Shown here piece by piece: positions 1 to 39,105 of a DNA stretch of 64,000 bases. The notes beneath the pieces are model-generated. The model searched no databases. It saw only the letters and a program-made list of their open reading frames with translations, and was not told the DNA's origin. The DNA is taken from NCBI GenBank assembly GCA_038373885.1, contig JAWZYV010000091.1:868001-932000 (forward strand), in the 5' to 3' direction. The position numbers and the translations under genes were made by a program. Position 1 is the stretch's first letter. The number at the start of each line of letters is the position of its first letter. Origin of the DNA: Cheiracanthium punctorium. Its lineage: Eukaryota > Arthropoda > Arachnida > Araneae > Cheiracanthiidae.

Positions 1-26292
<26,292 letters not shown>

Positions 26293-26720
26293 ATCTTAAA
26301 TATGCAAATTTGTAATGAAATAATAATAAGCGGTAAAATAATAGGAATTACGTAGTAACACTTTGTAGAGCTGATATATTCGCCAAAATTCTCCGAAAGT
26401 ACAAACAAATACGAAAAGGTGCTACTTGTAAAACAAATGCATAAAGAATTTGCGTTTGATTGAGAATTGGCAATAAAATTAGTAGACAGCTAATTCGTTC
26501 GATATAAGAACATAAAATCGAACTAAAATAAATGAACATCAAACAATCGATAACAAACCCGAATGCGCGACCACTGAGTTTGCAAGCTTGCATGACAAAT
26601 AAACCATGAGCTCCTGTAGCCAGAAGCTGAGGAAACCCAAGTCCGGACGCAGTACGCTTAAAAACAATCGCGGGGCTCTTCAGCAGGTTGAATTACGCCA
26701 ATCAGTGGCGTGCCAAGGGA
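26293..26720 (-). promoter_or_regulatory. WDR5 5' untranslated region and likely promoter region
   Basis: This is the first sequence upstream of the WDR5 ATG. From about 26555 to 26690 it is less AT-rich and has several CpG (GAATGCGCGACC, CGGACGCAGTACGC, CAATCGCGGGG) compared with the surrounding introns. No TATA box could be placed with confidence. At 26704 a CAGTGGCGTGCCAAG phrase, typical of a transposon end, marks the beginning of repeat-dominated sequence. The promoter assignment rests on position and composition. Confidence 0.45.
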
Positions 26721-27734
26721 CTTTAGAACCCAAGGCGGACATATATTTTGTCCCCCCCCTCCAAAGCTAAACTGCATCGTTCACAACAAATTTAAGAACT
26801 ATGCAATAGTTTAAAATACAGTTTTTATGAAATTAGTTTATTAAAAACAAATTTAAGTACAAGTTTTTAATAAAGTAATTTAAATAAAATATTACTTGTT
26901 TAAGTAAACTAACAAATTACTTGGTTAAGTAAAGTAATACATGTTTTTAATAAAGTAATTTAAGTAAAATATTACAACAAATTTAAGAAATATGCGATAG
27001 TTTAAAATGCAGTTTTTATGAAATTAGTTTATTAAAAACAATTAGAGAGACTGGTGTAGTTTAGTTTAATAATTAATATGTAGTTTATTTTTAACAGTAA
27101 AAATAAAAAATATTGGAGGAAAATAAATCAAAAATATTTTTTCTCACTTTTAAATTAGTGAATTTAGAAATAACATCATTCATATCCATGTTTTTAATTA
27201 CCGTGTTTATTCACGTAATTGTCGCCCTCGCATAATAGTCGCACCCCCGTTTTGAAACAGAAAAATCGTCGAAATATTTTCTCCGCATAAGTTGCAGTCT
27301 TGTATTAGACCCTAATTTATGCCTATAAAAATATTACTATAAAGAGAAAAATGCTTCTTTTTTGTGTACAATTGGAGAAAAGATTATTTAATCTACGGCA
27401 GATAAACTGTAAACATTTGGTAACTTATTTATTTTATTATAGTACAGAACTCAAAAGAGTCAGAACTCAAACACACTACAAAAGAAAAATTATATCGCAT
27501 TACAATCGTTCTCAGAATTCGCAAAAAGAAACTTTAAAAAAGTTCTGACACAGAAAATTTGCTGCTAATTTGCGATGAAGTGCTCACAGGGCAGCTAACT
27601 TGAAACATTAATAGTAAAAATAAACAAAAAAAATCAAATTTAAACCAAAACTCAAATTAATTAACATGACTTTTAATGAACACTTAAAATACAATGTTTA
27701 TACTTAAATTTAGAAAACACACAGCTAAATATAT
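26721..27734. other. Upstream intergenic, AT-rich
   Basis: A partly duplicated block (GTTTTTATGAAATTAGTTTATTA at 26820 and 27010, with ACAAATTTAAGAA before each) shows a local duplication of about 190 bp. At 27205 the phrase CCGTGTTTATTCACGTAATT and nearby GTCGC words look like a transposon end. No gene was seen. Confidence 0.4.
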
Positions 27735-27850
27735 ACATTATATACAGGGAAATAATCATGTCTAGCAATCTAATCAATTTTAACTTACTCAAAAACCAAG
27801 TATTTGACGCAGCCTAATTTAATCCTCTATACTTGAAATTAATCCAAAAG
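27735..27850 (+). repeat. 116-bp perfect duplicate, copy 1
   Basis: It is identical base for base to 39768-39883, starting ACATTATATACAGGGAAATA and ending AATCCAAAAG. The flanks differ completely. It has no terminal inverted repeats and no clear target duplication. Confidence 0.9.
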
Positions 27851-28830
27851 TGTTGAGCGAGCAGTGATTTCAATTTACAATTTCCATCCTTTTACTAAAC
27901 AAAGATGTAAACTCAGCCAATATAAATACCCATTTTGAAATAGTTGGCATTAAAAAACTATCTTTCAATTTTGCATGCAGTAATTCTTTTTAACTGGGAA
28001 AAATGCCTATAAAATTTTCCTTTCTTTCGCAACAGCACTTCATTTCTCCAGAGTGGCTATTCGGACCGGCCGGTGCGGATAGTTTCACGCTATTCGGCCC
28101 GTCCTGTAGTGCTGCCATCTATATTTAAATGTTTGTACGAATAAATCACCAATAATTTATTTAAAATTGTATGTTTATTTAGTCCAAAGAAAACGAATTT
28201 CGTCCGCAATTTCTATTTTTAAAATGTATATTAAAGCTTTAGTCTGAAATGAGCAAGCTTTTCAAGGTATGAGCCTACTTTCGGAGGACTTTTTTTTTTT
28301 TTAAGTAAAAAATTTAATGAAAAATCCATGTTTAAATTAAGATGAGGTATAAAAGTATAAAAATTTAAATGCCCGTTAATGAAATTCAGTGTAAGCTTTG
28401 CAATAAAAGCAATCTTAAGTTTCCGACAGGATTGATGATTGGAAATAGAATTGAATAAAAATTCTTTTATACGTATTTAATGTACGTATGACATTTTTTT
28501 ATATGTATGCAAAATTATCAAATGAAACAAACAATTTTGCAAATTTTTATACAATATCAATCTTAACGATCGTCAGATTCATCGGAAATAATCTTCGCTT
28601 GTTAACTTTACTTATGATTTTTTGTAAATGGCTTTTACCTATATTTTTATGTAAAGTATTATTTTTTTAAACATACTTCAAGTTTGCACATATATATAAA
28701 GCTTTGGTTTAATAAAATGTAATTAATTTTTACATAAGGGGGAAGGACTCCTCCCGCCGCGTTCGTTTTATTAAAATAAATTTAATGATGCAAACAAATA
28801 CAATTCTAAAGAAGCAGTACCTCACGAAAG

Positions 28831-29024
28831 CAGGGCCCGATTATGACCAACAGGAGCCTCGGGCATTGATGGATTTGAGGGCCCCATCTATGAAATTTGT
28901 TTTATTTTACATAAAATTTTGATATAAAAAAGAATATTTCCGAACAACATTTGAAGTTGGGCGCCCTTTCGAGTTGGGGGCCTTGGGCAAAGTCCCGGTT
29001 TGCCCATTCGATAATAAGGCCCTG
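28831..29024. mobile_element. 194-bp hAT MITE with CAGGGCC ends and perfect 8-bp TSD
   Basis: The ends are CAGGGCCCGATTATGACC and ATAATAAGGCCCTG. CACGAAAG lies on both sides (28823-28830 and 29025-29032). It has the same terminal motif as the element at 42184-42945. Confidence 0.9.
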
Positions 29025-29032
29025 CACGAAAG

Positions 29033-29838
29033 TATCATAAATATAATAAAGTCAATAAAAAACACAGAAATATTATATTCTGCTCCATATATTCAACTTT
29101 TTGAACCAATCATGCAATTAAACATGTTTAGCTTTTCGAAGAATAATTCTTTTATTTTATTTATTATTTTTTCCCTTCTTTACGCGAAACATTGGAAAGA
29201 GAAAACCTAAAATGAAGGCGATATAAATTAGCTTATTTATTTATATATATTTATTTTTATTTTTTGCAACCATGCTCATGTATAAATGTTTTAGGAGTGC
29301 TGTAACATAGCTCAAATATAATTTTCACAGTGACCTTTTGTGTACTAAGCAGATAATATTTTTGCACTTATTTAATTCAACAAACTAGTGTCGGGTTTAA
29401 CAATATAAAAAAGGGTCAGGTCATAAAATGAATAATTTTTAATTTTAAATAGTTAAAAGCATAGTACATTTTAGATTTTAAATTTTGTTAGTTACTTTGC
29501 ATTGCGCTAGTTACAAGTACAGTTGTACACATTTAATAAATTTTAAAAATGTTTCCCCTAATACAACATATTCCCATAACATTTTTCTTTTTAAGTTTTA
29601 TGAGCAGTTTGTCCTATGACGTGAAATGGTAAAATTAGTAAGTATTCTATTAGATAAATTGTCATATTTAAAGAATATTAAGCAAAATACTAAATAAACA
29701 GTGACGTTATTTTATATATTTTACAGCACTTGTATTTTAGTAATTAGCATTTCATTTGTTCTATTTATAAATTCAAAACATCAAAAATTGGTTCTGAGAA
29801 TTCAGTATCATCAATATTGTCACCAGTCATTCAAGTAT
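29033..29838. other. Interior of the 28049-31690 element, unannotated
   Basis: AT-rich sequence with no gene and no paired repeat. Confidence 0.5.
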
Positions 29839-29990
29839 TCTAGCCTACCGCGCGGCTGTCGATCGGGAACTTTGGGTGGTTTTCTCTAGATCTCACGTGA
29901 ATACGCGTTTGAACCCCTTAGAAAGTTCTCCCCCAAGGCATACCCTAGACAGATTACCCTACGTGTAGTGTTTACCTTAAATACACAATG
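29839..29990 (+). mobile_element. SINE fragment
   Basis: CACGTGAATACGCGTTTGAA, CCCTTAGAAAGT and AGATTACCCTA match the body of the SINE at 46135-46372 in the opposite orientation. The sequence before it (GCGGCTGTCGATCGGGAAC) may be a diverged head. Confidence 0.6.
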
Positions 29991-31689
29991 CAGTACAATG
30001 TATCCATTCATTTTACTATCAAATGACCAAAGAGAATTTGGCACTGCGAAATATTCATAAAAGTACTGTATAATCTGTTTTGCATGGTTATGTACTTGTA
30101 GCGTTCAGCCATTATAAGAACGGACTAAGATCTCCTCCTCCATTTTTCCACGCACATACACTTCTTCAGAAAAAAAAAAAAAAAGATATTATACAACTAC
30201 CAATATATCAAATTAACTATATTGTTTTACTAAACAAGAACAAGGATCGCTGATCATACTGCAATATAATAAAATTTCGAAATAGAGTACTCTACACGTT
30301 TGAGTACCATTTCTTATCTTTCATATGACAGTCAATCACCATTAAATGAGTACTAATGAATTGAAAGTTTAAATTTTATTAAAATGTAAATATGTACCCT
30401 AAGTGGTCGGAAAAAAAGCGCACAATATTCAAGGGGTTATTTTTTTAGATGAGTGAGGGGGGGGGGTGAAATAATAAATGTAAGGCAGGAGTGGGCACCC
30501 GAAAGGCGCAAACAGAGATACATTCATGTATTTTGTATTTATCGCTATTGAAAATTGACATTCAGATAACTTTTCCAAGGAGAGTGGTCTGATTTGTCAG
30601 TACACACACTATCACTATGCACAGTATCCCGATGTCCGTCCGAAACGCTTTATTGCCCTTTAGCTTTCGATGAAGGGTTATTTTTTTTTTTCTTTCTGTA
30701 TTGTGAATTTTTTGTAGCAGTGCTATTGTGAGTGTTTTGTATCACACTGCTAAAATTTTTCAGTACATGTGTAAATATTTCAGACTGTAAAATTCTCTTT
30801 TACTTTTATAGCTGAAGAAACCATTATAAGAGAACAGTAGTTAACAAGATTTTTAAAAATAATTTCTTGATATTTTATTTATTTATTTGCGTAGCAAAGC
30901 ATAAAAAATGCATGATTTTTTTTAAAAGTCGTGCATTCGGATTTTATCTGTATTTTGATATTTTAGTAACGTATTTTTAATGAAATATTGCTGTAAATAA
31001 AGATCTGTTTTTAAATCAGGGGCGTAACTAGGTGTAAAACTTGTTTGTTTCTTTTGTGTTTAAGCTAAACCTACACGAGGGGTATTTTCCTAAGGATGGT
31101 TGCCTTGGAGGAGGACTTGTGTAGAGTAGGGCTTATCCAAATGTACACACATTATATTTTCTATGCACATTTCATAACTTCAGTGCATAAATGTACGTTA
31201 TTTAATAAATTATTTTAATATTATTACTATTTATTAAAAAATTATTTTAATATTATTAAATTATTTTACGGCACTTGTATAATATGAACAAAAAATCATT
31301 TTACTTACTTTTTTTAAGTACCTATAATTTACATGTTAAGTTAAATATTTTAAAATAAATTACTTTTTTATATTTATTTATTCATTTTTTTTTTTTTTTT
31401 AAGTAGGAAAACTTACAAAAGCATGTTTCTTAGAAAAACAATCAAAACATCTTTATAGGCAAAACTAGCAACGTTAAACCTTCTTTAAACAAGATAAAGG
31501 CAGAAATTTAAAGTGATTTTAAAAGGTAAAATAACACAGATTACACAGTAAAATATATATAACTTGTATAAATATACTAGATTAAATATACAGTATTAGT
31601 TCAAGAAAACATGTATAGATGGCAGCACTAAACAACAGGCCCAATAGCCTACAGACTAATGGCACCGGCCGGTCCGGATAGCAACGGCC
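29991..31689. other. Interior of the 28049-31690 element, unannotated
   Basis: AT-rich, with a G-run near 30450 and a CAGGGGCGTAACTAGG phrase at 31018 that looks like a hAT end without a visible partner. No gene was seen. Confidence 0.45.
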
Positions 31690-32047
31690 TCATTTCTCAG
31701 TATTCAAAAAAACCTCTACCTTAAATGTTTTTTGCATTCGCTCACAGAGAGGCCTCCGTTTTCTCCGAGGCCCCATCTGGTGAATTAAATTAAATCATTT
31801 AAATAACTTGGCTTTAATTCGATTGGCAATCGCCAACATCTTCCCACCTTTAATTTAGGCGAGAGCCGAAATTAAACACAAAAATTTTCTTAAAATGAAA
31901 TTACTTCACTATTGATAAACCCAGCGCCGGCGCAAGGTTATCCGGCGCCAGCCTGCAAAAAAAGCTAAAATCGCTCCCCCCTCCCGTTTTTTTTTTTTTT
32001 TTTTTTTTTTTTTACAGGAGAAATAAGTTTTGAAGAAAGCATTTGCC

Positions 32048-32081
<34 letters not shown>

Positions 32082-32085
32082 TTAT

Positions 32086-33967
32086 TTATCGGGAAAAATT
32101 AATTTTTGTGCATTTCATATTTACAAACTTTTCTATAATTTCTTTTGTATATATCTCTTGACAGATTTCATTTTCAATAGCAATCAAAGCTAGATTTATG
32201 AGTCTTTCCTGAGATATACTTGACCGTAAATACGTCTTGATCAATTTTAATTTTGAGAATGATCTTTCGCTACTAGCAACACTAACAGGAATGTTGGGTA
32301 GTATTCTCAATATTATATTCAAGTTCGGGAAGTACAATTTATTTGACACAATTAAGTTCAGAATATCCAATGGGTCATTCATACCGGCGGTAAAAATGTC
32401 TTTGGAAGCTACTATTTCTTCAAAAATTTCTTCTGCTTTAATATTTTTACTATCACGATATTGTAACAATTTTTCTAAATTAAGGCATTTTTTTTTCAAA
32501 TCTGCATTATCGATTTCCGATAAATTACACAAGAAACTAAAATTATCGCAGTTATTTTTCATTGCGTCAAATTTTTCATTTAATGATGCCCAAGCTATAT
32601 CCAAAATTCTAAAAAAGACATTTGTCCTAAATTTCTCTTCTGGAGATTGAGGGGATTCGTCAGCATGTTCGTAATCGAAGTGACATTCTTTTTCCTTCGT
32701 CGGATTTCTTCAACAGTTTTAAAATGGGGCTCGCCATCCACTTCTTCACTAAGTTCTTTGGCTTTCTCTAAGAATATTTTTGTAATTGACGTCACTTCTA
32801 TGTTCTTGAATGAATCATTTTAAGTTACTTATTGCCTGTAAGGTTAGTGTGCACAGTAGCCTGTGTGCACACTAGAATATCATGATATTCAAACCCTTTT
32901 CTTGCAGTTGTTTGCTGACAAGATTAATTCTGTTAAGCAAATCGTGCCAAAGTATCAAGGAACAAATAAATTTATAATCCTTGATTTTGGTGCACAGACT
33001 TCGCACTTCGTGTTGCACTTCTTTTGAAAAGTTTTCACCTTCGGATATTTCACAAAGAGCGTCATAGCTTTCTCCTAGTTGATATCTTAAAAGTCGAATG
33101 GCTTCAATTTTATTTTCCCATCGAGTGTTTGAGAGGGTTTCAATGTTAAACAGGAAATGTTTTTCAAAAGAACTGCCCATCGTTTAGGAGAAGAAGCAAA
33201 TAAAGTATGTAATTCTTGAATTGTCGAAAAAAAAAGCTAACAGTATCTGCATTCATCTTTGCTGCATCGTTAATCATTAAATTTAAGCTATGAGCGGCAC
33301 AGAGAACATAAAAAGCACGAGGATTTATTTTTAGGATATTATTTTGAAGACCATTTTTCTTCCCTTTCATATTTTGCCCCGTTATCATATCCTTGGCTTC
33401 TCATATCATCTAGAGGAATGCTCCACATTTTCAACATTTCCATTACTGTCTCACATAGGCCGCTAACCTGTAGAATCATCAACTTTAATAAAGCCTAAAA
33501 AATGCTCTTGATGTCAGCCCCTCCATCACTGCAGATGACAAAACGTATGACGACACTAATCTGGCCAGTTTTGCTAACATCAGGTAAATAGACCAAAATT
33601 ATAGAATAGTACTTGGCTTTTCGAAGAGATAGTAAGATTTTCTCTCTTATACTACTGCCAATAATTTGCAACATTTCATTTTGACTATATTTGCTTCATG
33701 ATAGAATGAACTTTACTGTTGCTACCTTTAGGTCATAATGCTCTTTCTACGTGAAATTCCATAACTGGGTCGCCACGCCACTCCCAGTAATTCTATAACC
33801 ACTAATTTTAAGAAGTTTCTGTTGTCTTTTTGGTACAGCCCATCAGATGAGCCTCCAAAGGCTAAATTCTGGCTGCCAAGAAATTTTGTGATCTCAATCA
33901 GTGTTCCTAATACATTTGACCAATGCTTTTTTTTCATTTTCATAGATCTCTTGTATTTCGGAATCAA
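32086..33967 (-). pseudogene. hAT transposase pseudogene (ZMYM1-like)
   Basis: On the minus strand the pieces run from 33967 down to 32086, with at least four frame changes and several stops. They include FLGSQNLAFGGSSDG near 33860, NMKGKKNGLQNNIL near 33350, AAHSLNLMINDAAK near 33280 and RWENKIEAIRLLRYQL near 33100. The C-terminal dimerisation domain (hATC) has the hallmark ASSERSFSKLKLIKTYLRSS near 32230-32290. These segments appear in the order of ZMYM1-like and 52-kDa-repressor-like hAT proteins. Because of the many breaks it cannot make a functional enzyme. The last 172 codons (32604-32086) are still open. Confidence 0.88.
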
Positions 33968-34119
33968 TTGTTGTTTTATTTTTCAAATTTTTCTCCTCAA
34001 GATCTCTCCATTTTAAGAAATGAGCGGGGGGGGGACGTACCCTATGGCCGCCCCTGCTTTTACATATAGTAATATATGTTTCTAAAAGTTTTTACTTCCC
34101 TTTTACATATAGTAATATA

Positions 34120-34336
34120 CAAAACCATACCCAGGGTGTTGGTCCTATGGATGCGGACCCTGCCCCTCCCCGAAATTATCACATTATATATTTATCCTAT
34201 ATGTGTGTGGGGGGGGGGAGAGAGAGAGATATATTCAATCACACACGCACGCACACACAAACAGACCTCTCCCCTCTCCCTACCCCCTCTAAAAATGTCG
34301 GACCCCCTCCAAAATTATTTTCTGGGTACGGCCCTG
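34120..34336. mobile_element. 217-bp hAT MITE with perfect 8-bp TSD GTAATATA
   Basis: The right end, inverted, reads CAGGGCCGTACCCAG, and the left end is the worn CAAAACCATACCCAG. GTAATATA lies on both sides (34112-34119 and 34337-34344). The left flank also carries a 40-bp tandem duplication containing TTTTACATATAGTAATATA. It sits inside the ZMYM1-like hAT. A GA run and a CA run near 34208-34260 are simple repeats. Confidence 0.8.
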
Positions 34337-34722
34337 GTAATATATGTTCCTGACCCCCCCCCCTCTATCTACGGCCTTGCAACACAGTTTATCGGACAAA
34401 CAAACAAATTATATATACACTGCAATCCTTATTAATATAAAACATATCTTCCTAAAATCTGTCCATTTTTTAAAAGTTTTTGCTTTGGGGACAATTTGGC
34501 GCCCCTCTGTGTTTGGCGCCCGCCTGCAAAGAAGGCCTTGCAGGCCCGCTTCCGCCGGCCCTGGATAAACCATTCTTAACATTGGAAATTAAAATTAAAT
34601 TGGACACACTAGATTATATAAAAACATGCAAAAACAAAATAAGGATATCTAAATAAAACACAATATTTAAATGTTTGGTTTAAAACTAAATAAATCAAAT
34701 AAAAATAGTTCCATTCACAGTT

Positions 34723-35349
34723 CTAAACACTATTTTTGCATCGTTTAATCAATCTTCCATATCTGGATCTCTTTTTGGCTGTCAGGTGAGCACAGGATCT
34801 CCAGCAATTGAAACCTCTAGTGGATAAAGTTTTTGAATTGGTCGTGTCAAATGTCCACTGTTCGTTTTTACCTGGAAGCACCATCTCTACTATTGTAAAT
34901 TTTTTCAATTTTGCCCATAGGCCACATTACATGTTTCTTATTCTCAAGTTCGATGAGGACAACGTCCCCCACTTTAAGCTCTTGGCACTTAACTTTGGCC
35001 TTCTGTACGAGTTGGCCCAAATATTCCTTACGGAAACGACTTCTCAGTTGTTGTCGCAGAGTGTTGCAATACTTCACGCGCACATTCAGTTTATCTGAAT
35101 CAATGGAGTCTAAATCAAGTACCCCCTTGTCTTATATCTTGCAAGAACAAGGAGAGTGTCAAAGGTATGAGTGCATCAGCATCGTCTGAAATATAAGTCA
35201 GTGGACGACTGTTTACTGTGGCTTCAACATCACAATGGATCGTTAGAAGCTCTTCAAAATTCACAGTTGATTTTCCTAAAATGCGCACAAGCAATGTCTT
35301 GACGGAACGAATGAGACGCTGCCACCCCCCCCCCCCACACACACACACC
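34723..35349 (-). pseudogene. BEL/Pao retrotransposon pol fragment: integrase C-terminal part
   Basis: Minus-strand frames show GWQRLIRSVKTLL near 35310, FEELLTIHCDVEATVNSRPL near 35220, RSRFRKEYLGQLVQKAK near 35030 and KHVMWPMGKIEKIY near 34920, in the order of a BEL/Pao integrase and its C-terminal tail. In BEL integrases the motif is usually WWERLIRS, so the third catalytic acid (Glu) appears as Gln here. There are frame changes at about 35110 and 34900. The start of this piece joins the CA tract that borders the 35350-39340 insertion. The matching upstream part lies at 39341-39690. Confidence 0.88.
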
Positions 35350-35761
35350 ATAGAACTAGGATAGGGACGTAGAAGAGAAATGAGTATGGAGATTCCGACC
35401 GCAACACGTACGGGAGGATGGACGGAAGGAGGGACAGATTTCCTACTGGTGGGCGTTTTCCGTTTTCCAGATCTCCCTTCGGGTCGCGTATAGACAGCTG
35501 TCACGGAGTATGGATTCATTTATCACTAAAGGACTAGAAAAGCGCTCTTCGCCGCAAAAAGTGCATGGGATTAGAGGGATGAAGAAAGAAATATACATGT
35601 ATTTTAGACATTTGCGGTTTTATACTTTTTGGATCAAATTAATAGTAGTAGCATGATTATTATTATTTTTTTTCTATAGTGATACACTGTGACACATTTC
35701 AGATCTTGAGATAAGACTCAATTTCTTTCATAGATTTTTCAGGAAAGGTAAAACTTTGACT

Positions 35762-35800
<39 letters not shown>

Positions 35801-38800
35801 GGAGCATTTCCCTATGCGCAGGAAAAATCAAATTTAAAATGCATGTATACTTATAGCTAAATATACTTAAAATTGCAAATGAAGTGAAATATATTTTTTA
35901 CAGAATGAAGGATTTCTTTTAAAAATAAGTACATATCTAGTATTTTTTTTTTGTTTGGTTTCAAATTGTAATTTAAAAGATCATGATTACATATGTATAT
36001 TAATACATACGATTGTAAACATTTTAAACGTTTTTCTCGTCCAGGTTTAATATGAATCCATTTATATTAACACCAGTTACAACTTGGAAAGTTTCATTAA
36101 AATAAGACACATACAGAGAAATTTGGTTGTTATAGACAGTTTATGAAAAATTATTTTTGAGTAAGCACGGTTTAAAGTTACCTTACTGTTTTTAGCATAA
36201 GTTTCAGTAACCTAAGTTTAATTTGTACTTTTTATCTTTTTTTAAAATAAGAACTCATTTATTTATAACTTAGTTTTTCAGGATTGTATTTGTAAGGCGC
36301 GCTAACTTGAGCAGATTAATTTATCTTACAAATCTGCCTTTTTTAAACATAATTAAGCCATAATTTTTAAAATTTTAATTTTGAAATATTCCACTTTCTT
36401 GTTTACGACGCTTTTTTAAAATTTTCATTAAATAAATTGCACATACTATATGATTGTAAAACTTATTTTATTTCATTACTAGCTGAAGTACCCGTCCTTG
36501 ACGGCAAATTTCCAAAAAGTAAGAACTTTCGTCAGCATGGTAGGAGTACACAGAATGGATGTGGTATGTTGCCAAAGTAAAGAAAGCGAAGTTATAATTT
36601 TTATGTATGTACATTCATAATCACTTTTAAATATTTTACTGGGGTGCGCGTAAATTGATCTTTACATTCCTTTCCAAAATTCTGCACCCCCTCCTTATTC
36701 GGTTGGAGTTTAAAATATTATTAAAGAATGTTTGTCATGCAAAATATTATTACAAAAAAGAAAACAAGCGTTTATTTAACATTCATGAGATTTAATAAAA
36801 TCTCACTCAACAAAAATCAGCTAATAGCAAGCATAAATCGACGAAATTTGACAACACATTTTAGAAAACTACAGTTTAGAATAGAGAGAGGGGGGCGCAT
36901 TTTAGGTTGTAATTTAAACAATTGCACAAATTGGTGTCAATAAGCACAGAAGTAATTGAGATTTTCAATTGAATAAAAACTGAAAAGACCCACTCTTTAC
37001 ATCCTTAATCCTTTTATGACTCTCACCCCTTTTTGCAAATCTATAGAAATGTATATGAGAAAACATGACGCATATTATCTGATGAACATGGCTTGGAATA
37101 CATATTTACAGTATTCCAGCTTCCTCAGTCGTCGATGGCCCACGACAATATGTTGGATTATGTCTACAGCAGTATGTGTATGTAAACCCTTGCTTGAACT
37201 TGAAGGTTTCCTTTTTAACAACTCGAAAACATATTGTACGGCAATCACATTGTGTTGAAGTGTAACTGTTTATGTCGGCATCCTATGCTGGCATTCAGCA
37301 TCGCAGGGTGCAACGATACACTAGTGTACTGGTAATTCTTACCATACTACTTTAATGATTTTTATACACAATAGGCTTTTATAAGCTCGTCTTTGCACGT
37401 TCGTGTGTGCCTGCTTCATATTACCCTTTACTTAGGCTGTCATATGACTAATGATCTCTTTCAAGTACTTGTTAAACATCTTTGCCGCTTCGTGTGTTAG
37501 TTGTTTGACAAACGACTACGACTCTTTTGTACACAGCACGTTTACACCATAGATCTTCTGTTCTATGGTTTGCACTAAAATGGTACTTTTTTTTTATGAA
37601 TACATGGGATGCACTTAATAGAGTATAGTGGATTTTTCTGTTTGGCTTGTCTACTTAAAAGTAATTGAAAGAATATTCACAAAAGCAGCGGTAGAGTTGA
37701 AAGGAGTAACTTATCTGATTCTTTCGATTTATTCTGATCGTTCGGCGTTCTTGAAATAAATATTTTTCAGGCATTGCTATATTACAAAACAGCTTTAAGC
37801 ACATGCAGTGTTGTAGTCCTAAGAAAAAAAGTGGGGGGACGCACATTTTTGACGAAATTTTACCTAAACTTATCGAATTCATTAAATGTAATTATTCCTT
37901 AAAGAAAAAGAACCAATAAAACTAATTTAACCATCATTTGTTTATTAGTTAATTAAAATGAGCTTATTGTTAAATTATTGATTACTTGTTAATAATCTAA
38001 ACTAAGTCTTTTTGATTAGCCGTGTAAGCTACTTAATTTGTTGTTGCAAACACGTATATCGGATTTGTGTGCTTGGCTCGAAGCCCTCTTATAAATCCTC
38101 GTCAGAAGAACAGCACAAGGGGGAGGGATGCCCTCCGTGGTGGTCTTTCTAAGGGGTCCTAACCCGTATTCACGCTAAGTTTCGGAAAGAACCACGAAAA
38201 ACTCCGAACTGTTACGGACGCGCGATGGGAGCTACTTAATTTTTTCTATTTACATTTATCAACAATCCATTGTTGTTGTTGTTATTGTGAACACATATAG
38301 CGGATTTGTGTGCTTAGCTCAAAGCCCGCTTATAAATACTCCTCAGAAAGACCACATAAGGGGAGGTGCCCTCCGTGGAGGTCTTTCTAAGGGGTCCTAA
38401 CCCGCATTTACGCAGTTTTGGAGAGAATCACGGAAAACTCCGAACGGTTAGTCGACGGACGCGCAATGGGACCCGAACCCGGGACCTTCACACTTCACCC
38501 ATACCATTTACAGTAACATAAATACTGTGCCATGATGAAGCAACAATCCAATGTCACTCAAAGTGACAGATTTTCTTTAGGATTGGTACATGACTATTCG
38601 CTATCCCGATTTTCATATAAAAGGAAATAACTTTCTTAGTGGAGCAAAGTGAAGATCTCACTATAAATATAATGAGCAGATGTTCTTTATTTTCGAGGAC
38701 GCCTTGACTACTGAAAGCAAATATTTAAATACCAAGAACACTATGAATAGTAATTGTTCCTTCAATGAAAACAAAACTGTTTCGTCTATAAAAAAACTTT

Positions 38801-39072
38801 AAAATAGAATACTGTATTGCACTAGTTTCTGCTTTTATTTGACTTTTAAAAATTAACTAGCTGCCTCAAAATAGAAATTTTGGTCACGTTACTATAAATA
38901 ATTACTATAAACATTAGGGTGATAAATACAAAAATATTCTGCAGCATTTTATTTGAAAAATATGTAGTGAAATTTACGATCGAAAATTAAAAAATATGAT
39001 TGAAATATTTATTATCCTACATAAATATTATCATCGAGCTACGCCATTTCACTTTGCATCTTACCTAAATAA

Positions 39073-39105
<33 letters not shown>

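Larger units (their letters stand above)
28049..31690. mobile_element. 3.6-kb non-coding hAT-like element with GGACCGGCCGGTGC ends
   Basis: The left end starts CAGAGTGGCTATTCGG and the right end, inverted, starts AGGCCGTTGCTATCCGG. Both continue GACCGGCCGGTGC and, about 35 bp further in, AGTGCTGCCATCTATA. CATTTCTC flanks both sides (28041-28048, 31691-31698), and a T before each makes it possibly 9 bp. The interior is AT-rich and has no transposase-like frame. It carries a nested MITE (28831-29024) and a SINE fragment (about 29840-29990). The ends and 8-bp duplication fit hAT. Confidence 0.8.
31922..34563 (-). mobile_element. hAT transposon (ZMYM1-like type) with exact ends and 8-bp TSD GATAAACC
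   Basis: The ends are CAGCGCCGGCGCAAGG and, inverted, CAGGGCCGGCGGAAGC; CCTGCAAA follows near both ends. GATAAACC lies on both sides (31914-31921 and 34564-34571) without mismatch. The minus strand carries a broken transposase of the type related to zinc-finger MYM-type protein 1. A later 217-bp MITE sits near its right end (34120-34336). ATAATA and poly(T) tracts near 31987-32080 are simple repeats inside it. Confidence 0.93.

Noticed and set aside
34076..34568. Overlapping plus-strand frames of 68-119 codons.
   Set aside because: They cross the MITE at 34120-34336, simple repeats and the hAT end, with no protein similarity.
36481..36540. CTAGCTGAAGTACCCGTCC phrase, resembling the end of dispersed arthropod repeats.
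   Set aside because: No partner end, target duplication or second copy was found in the window.
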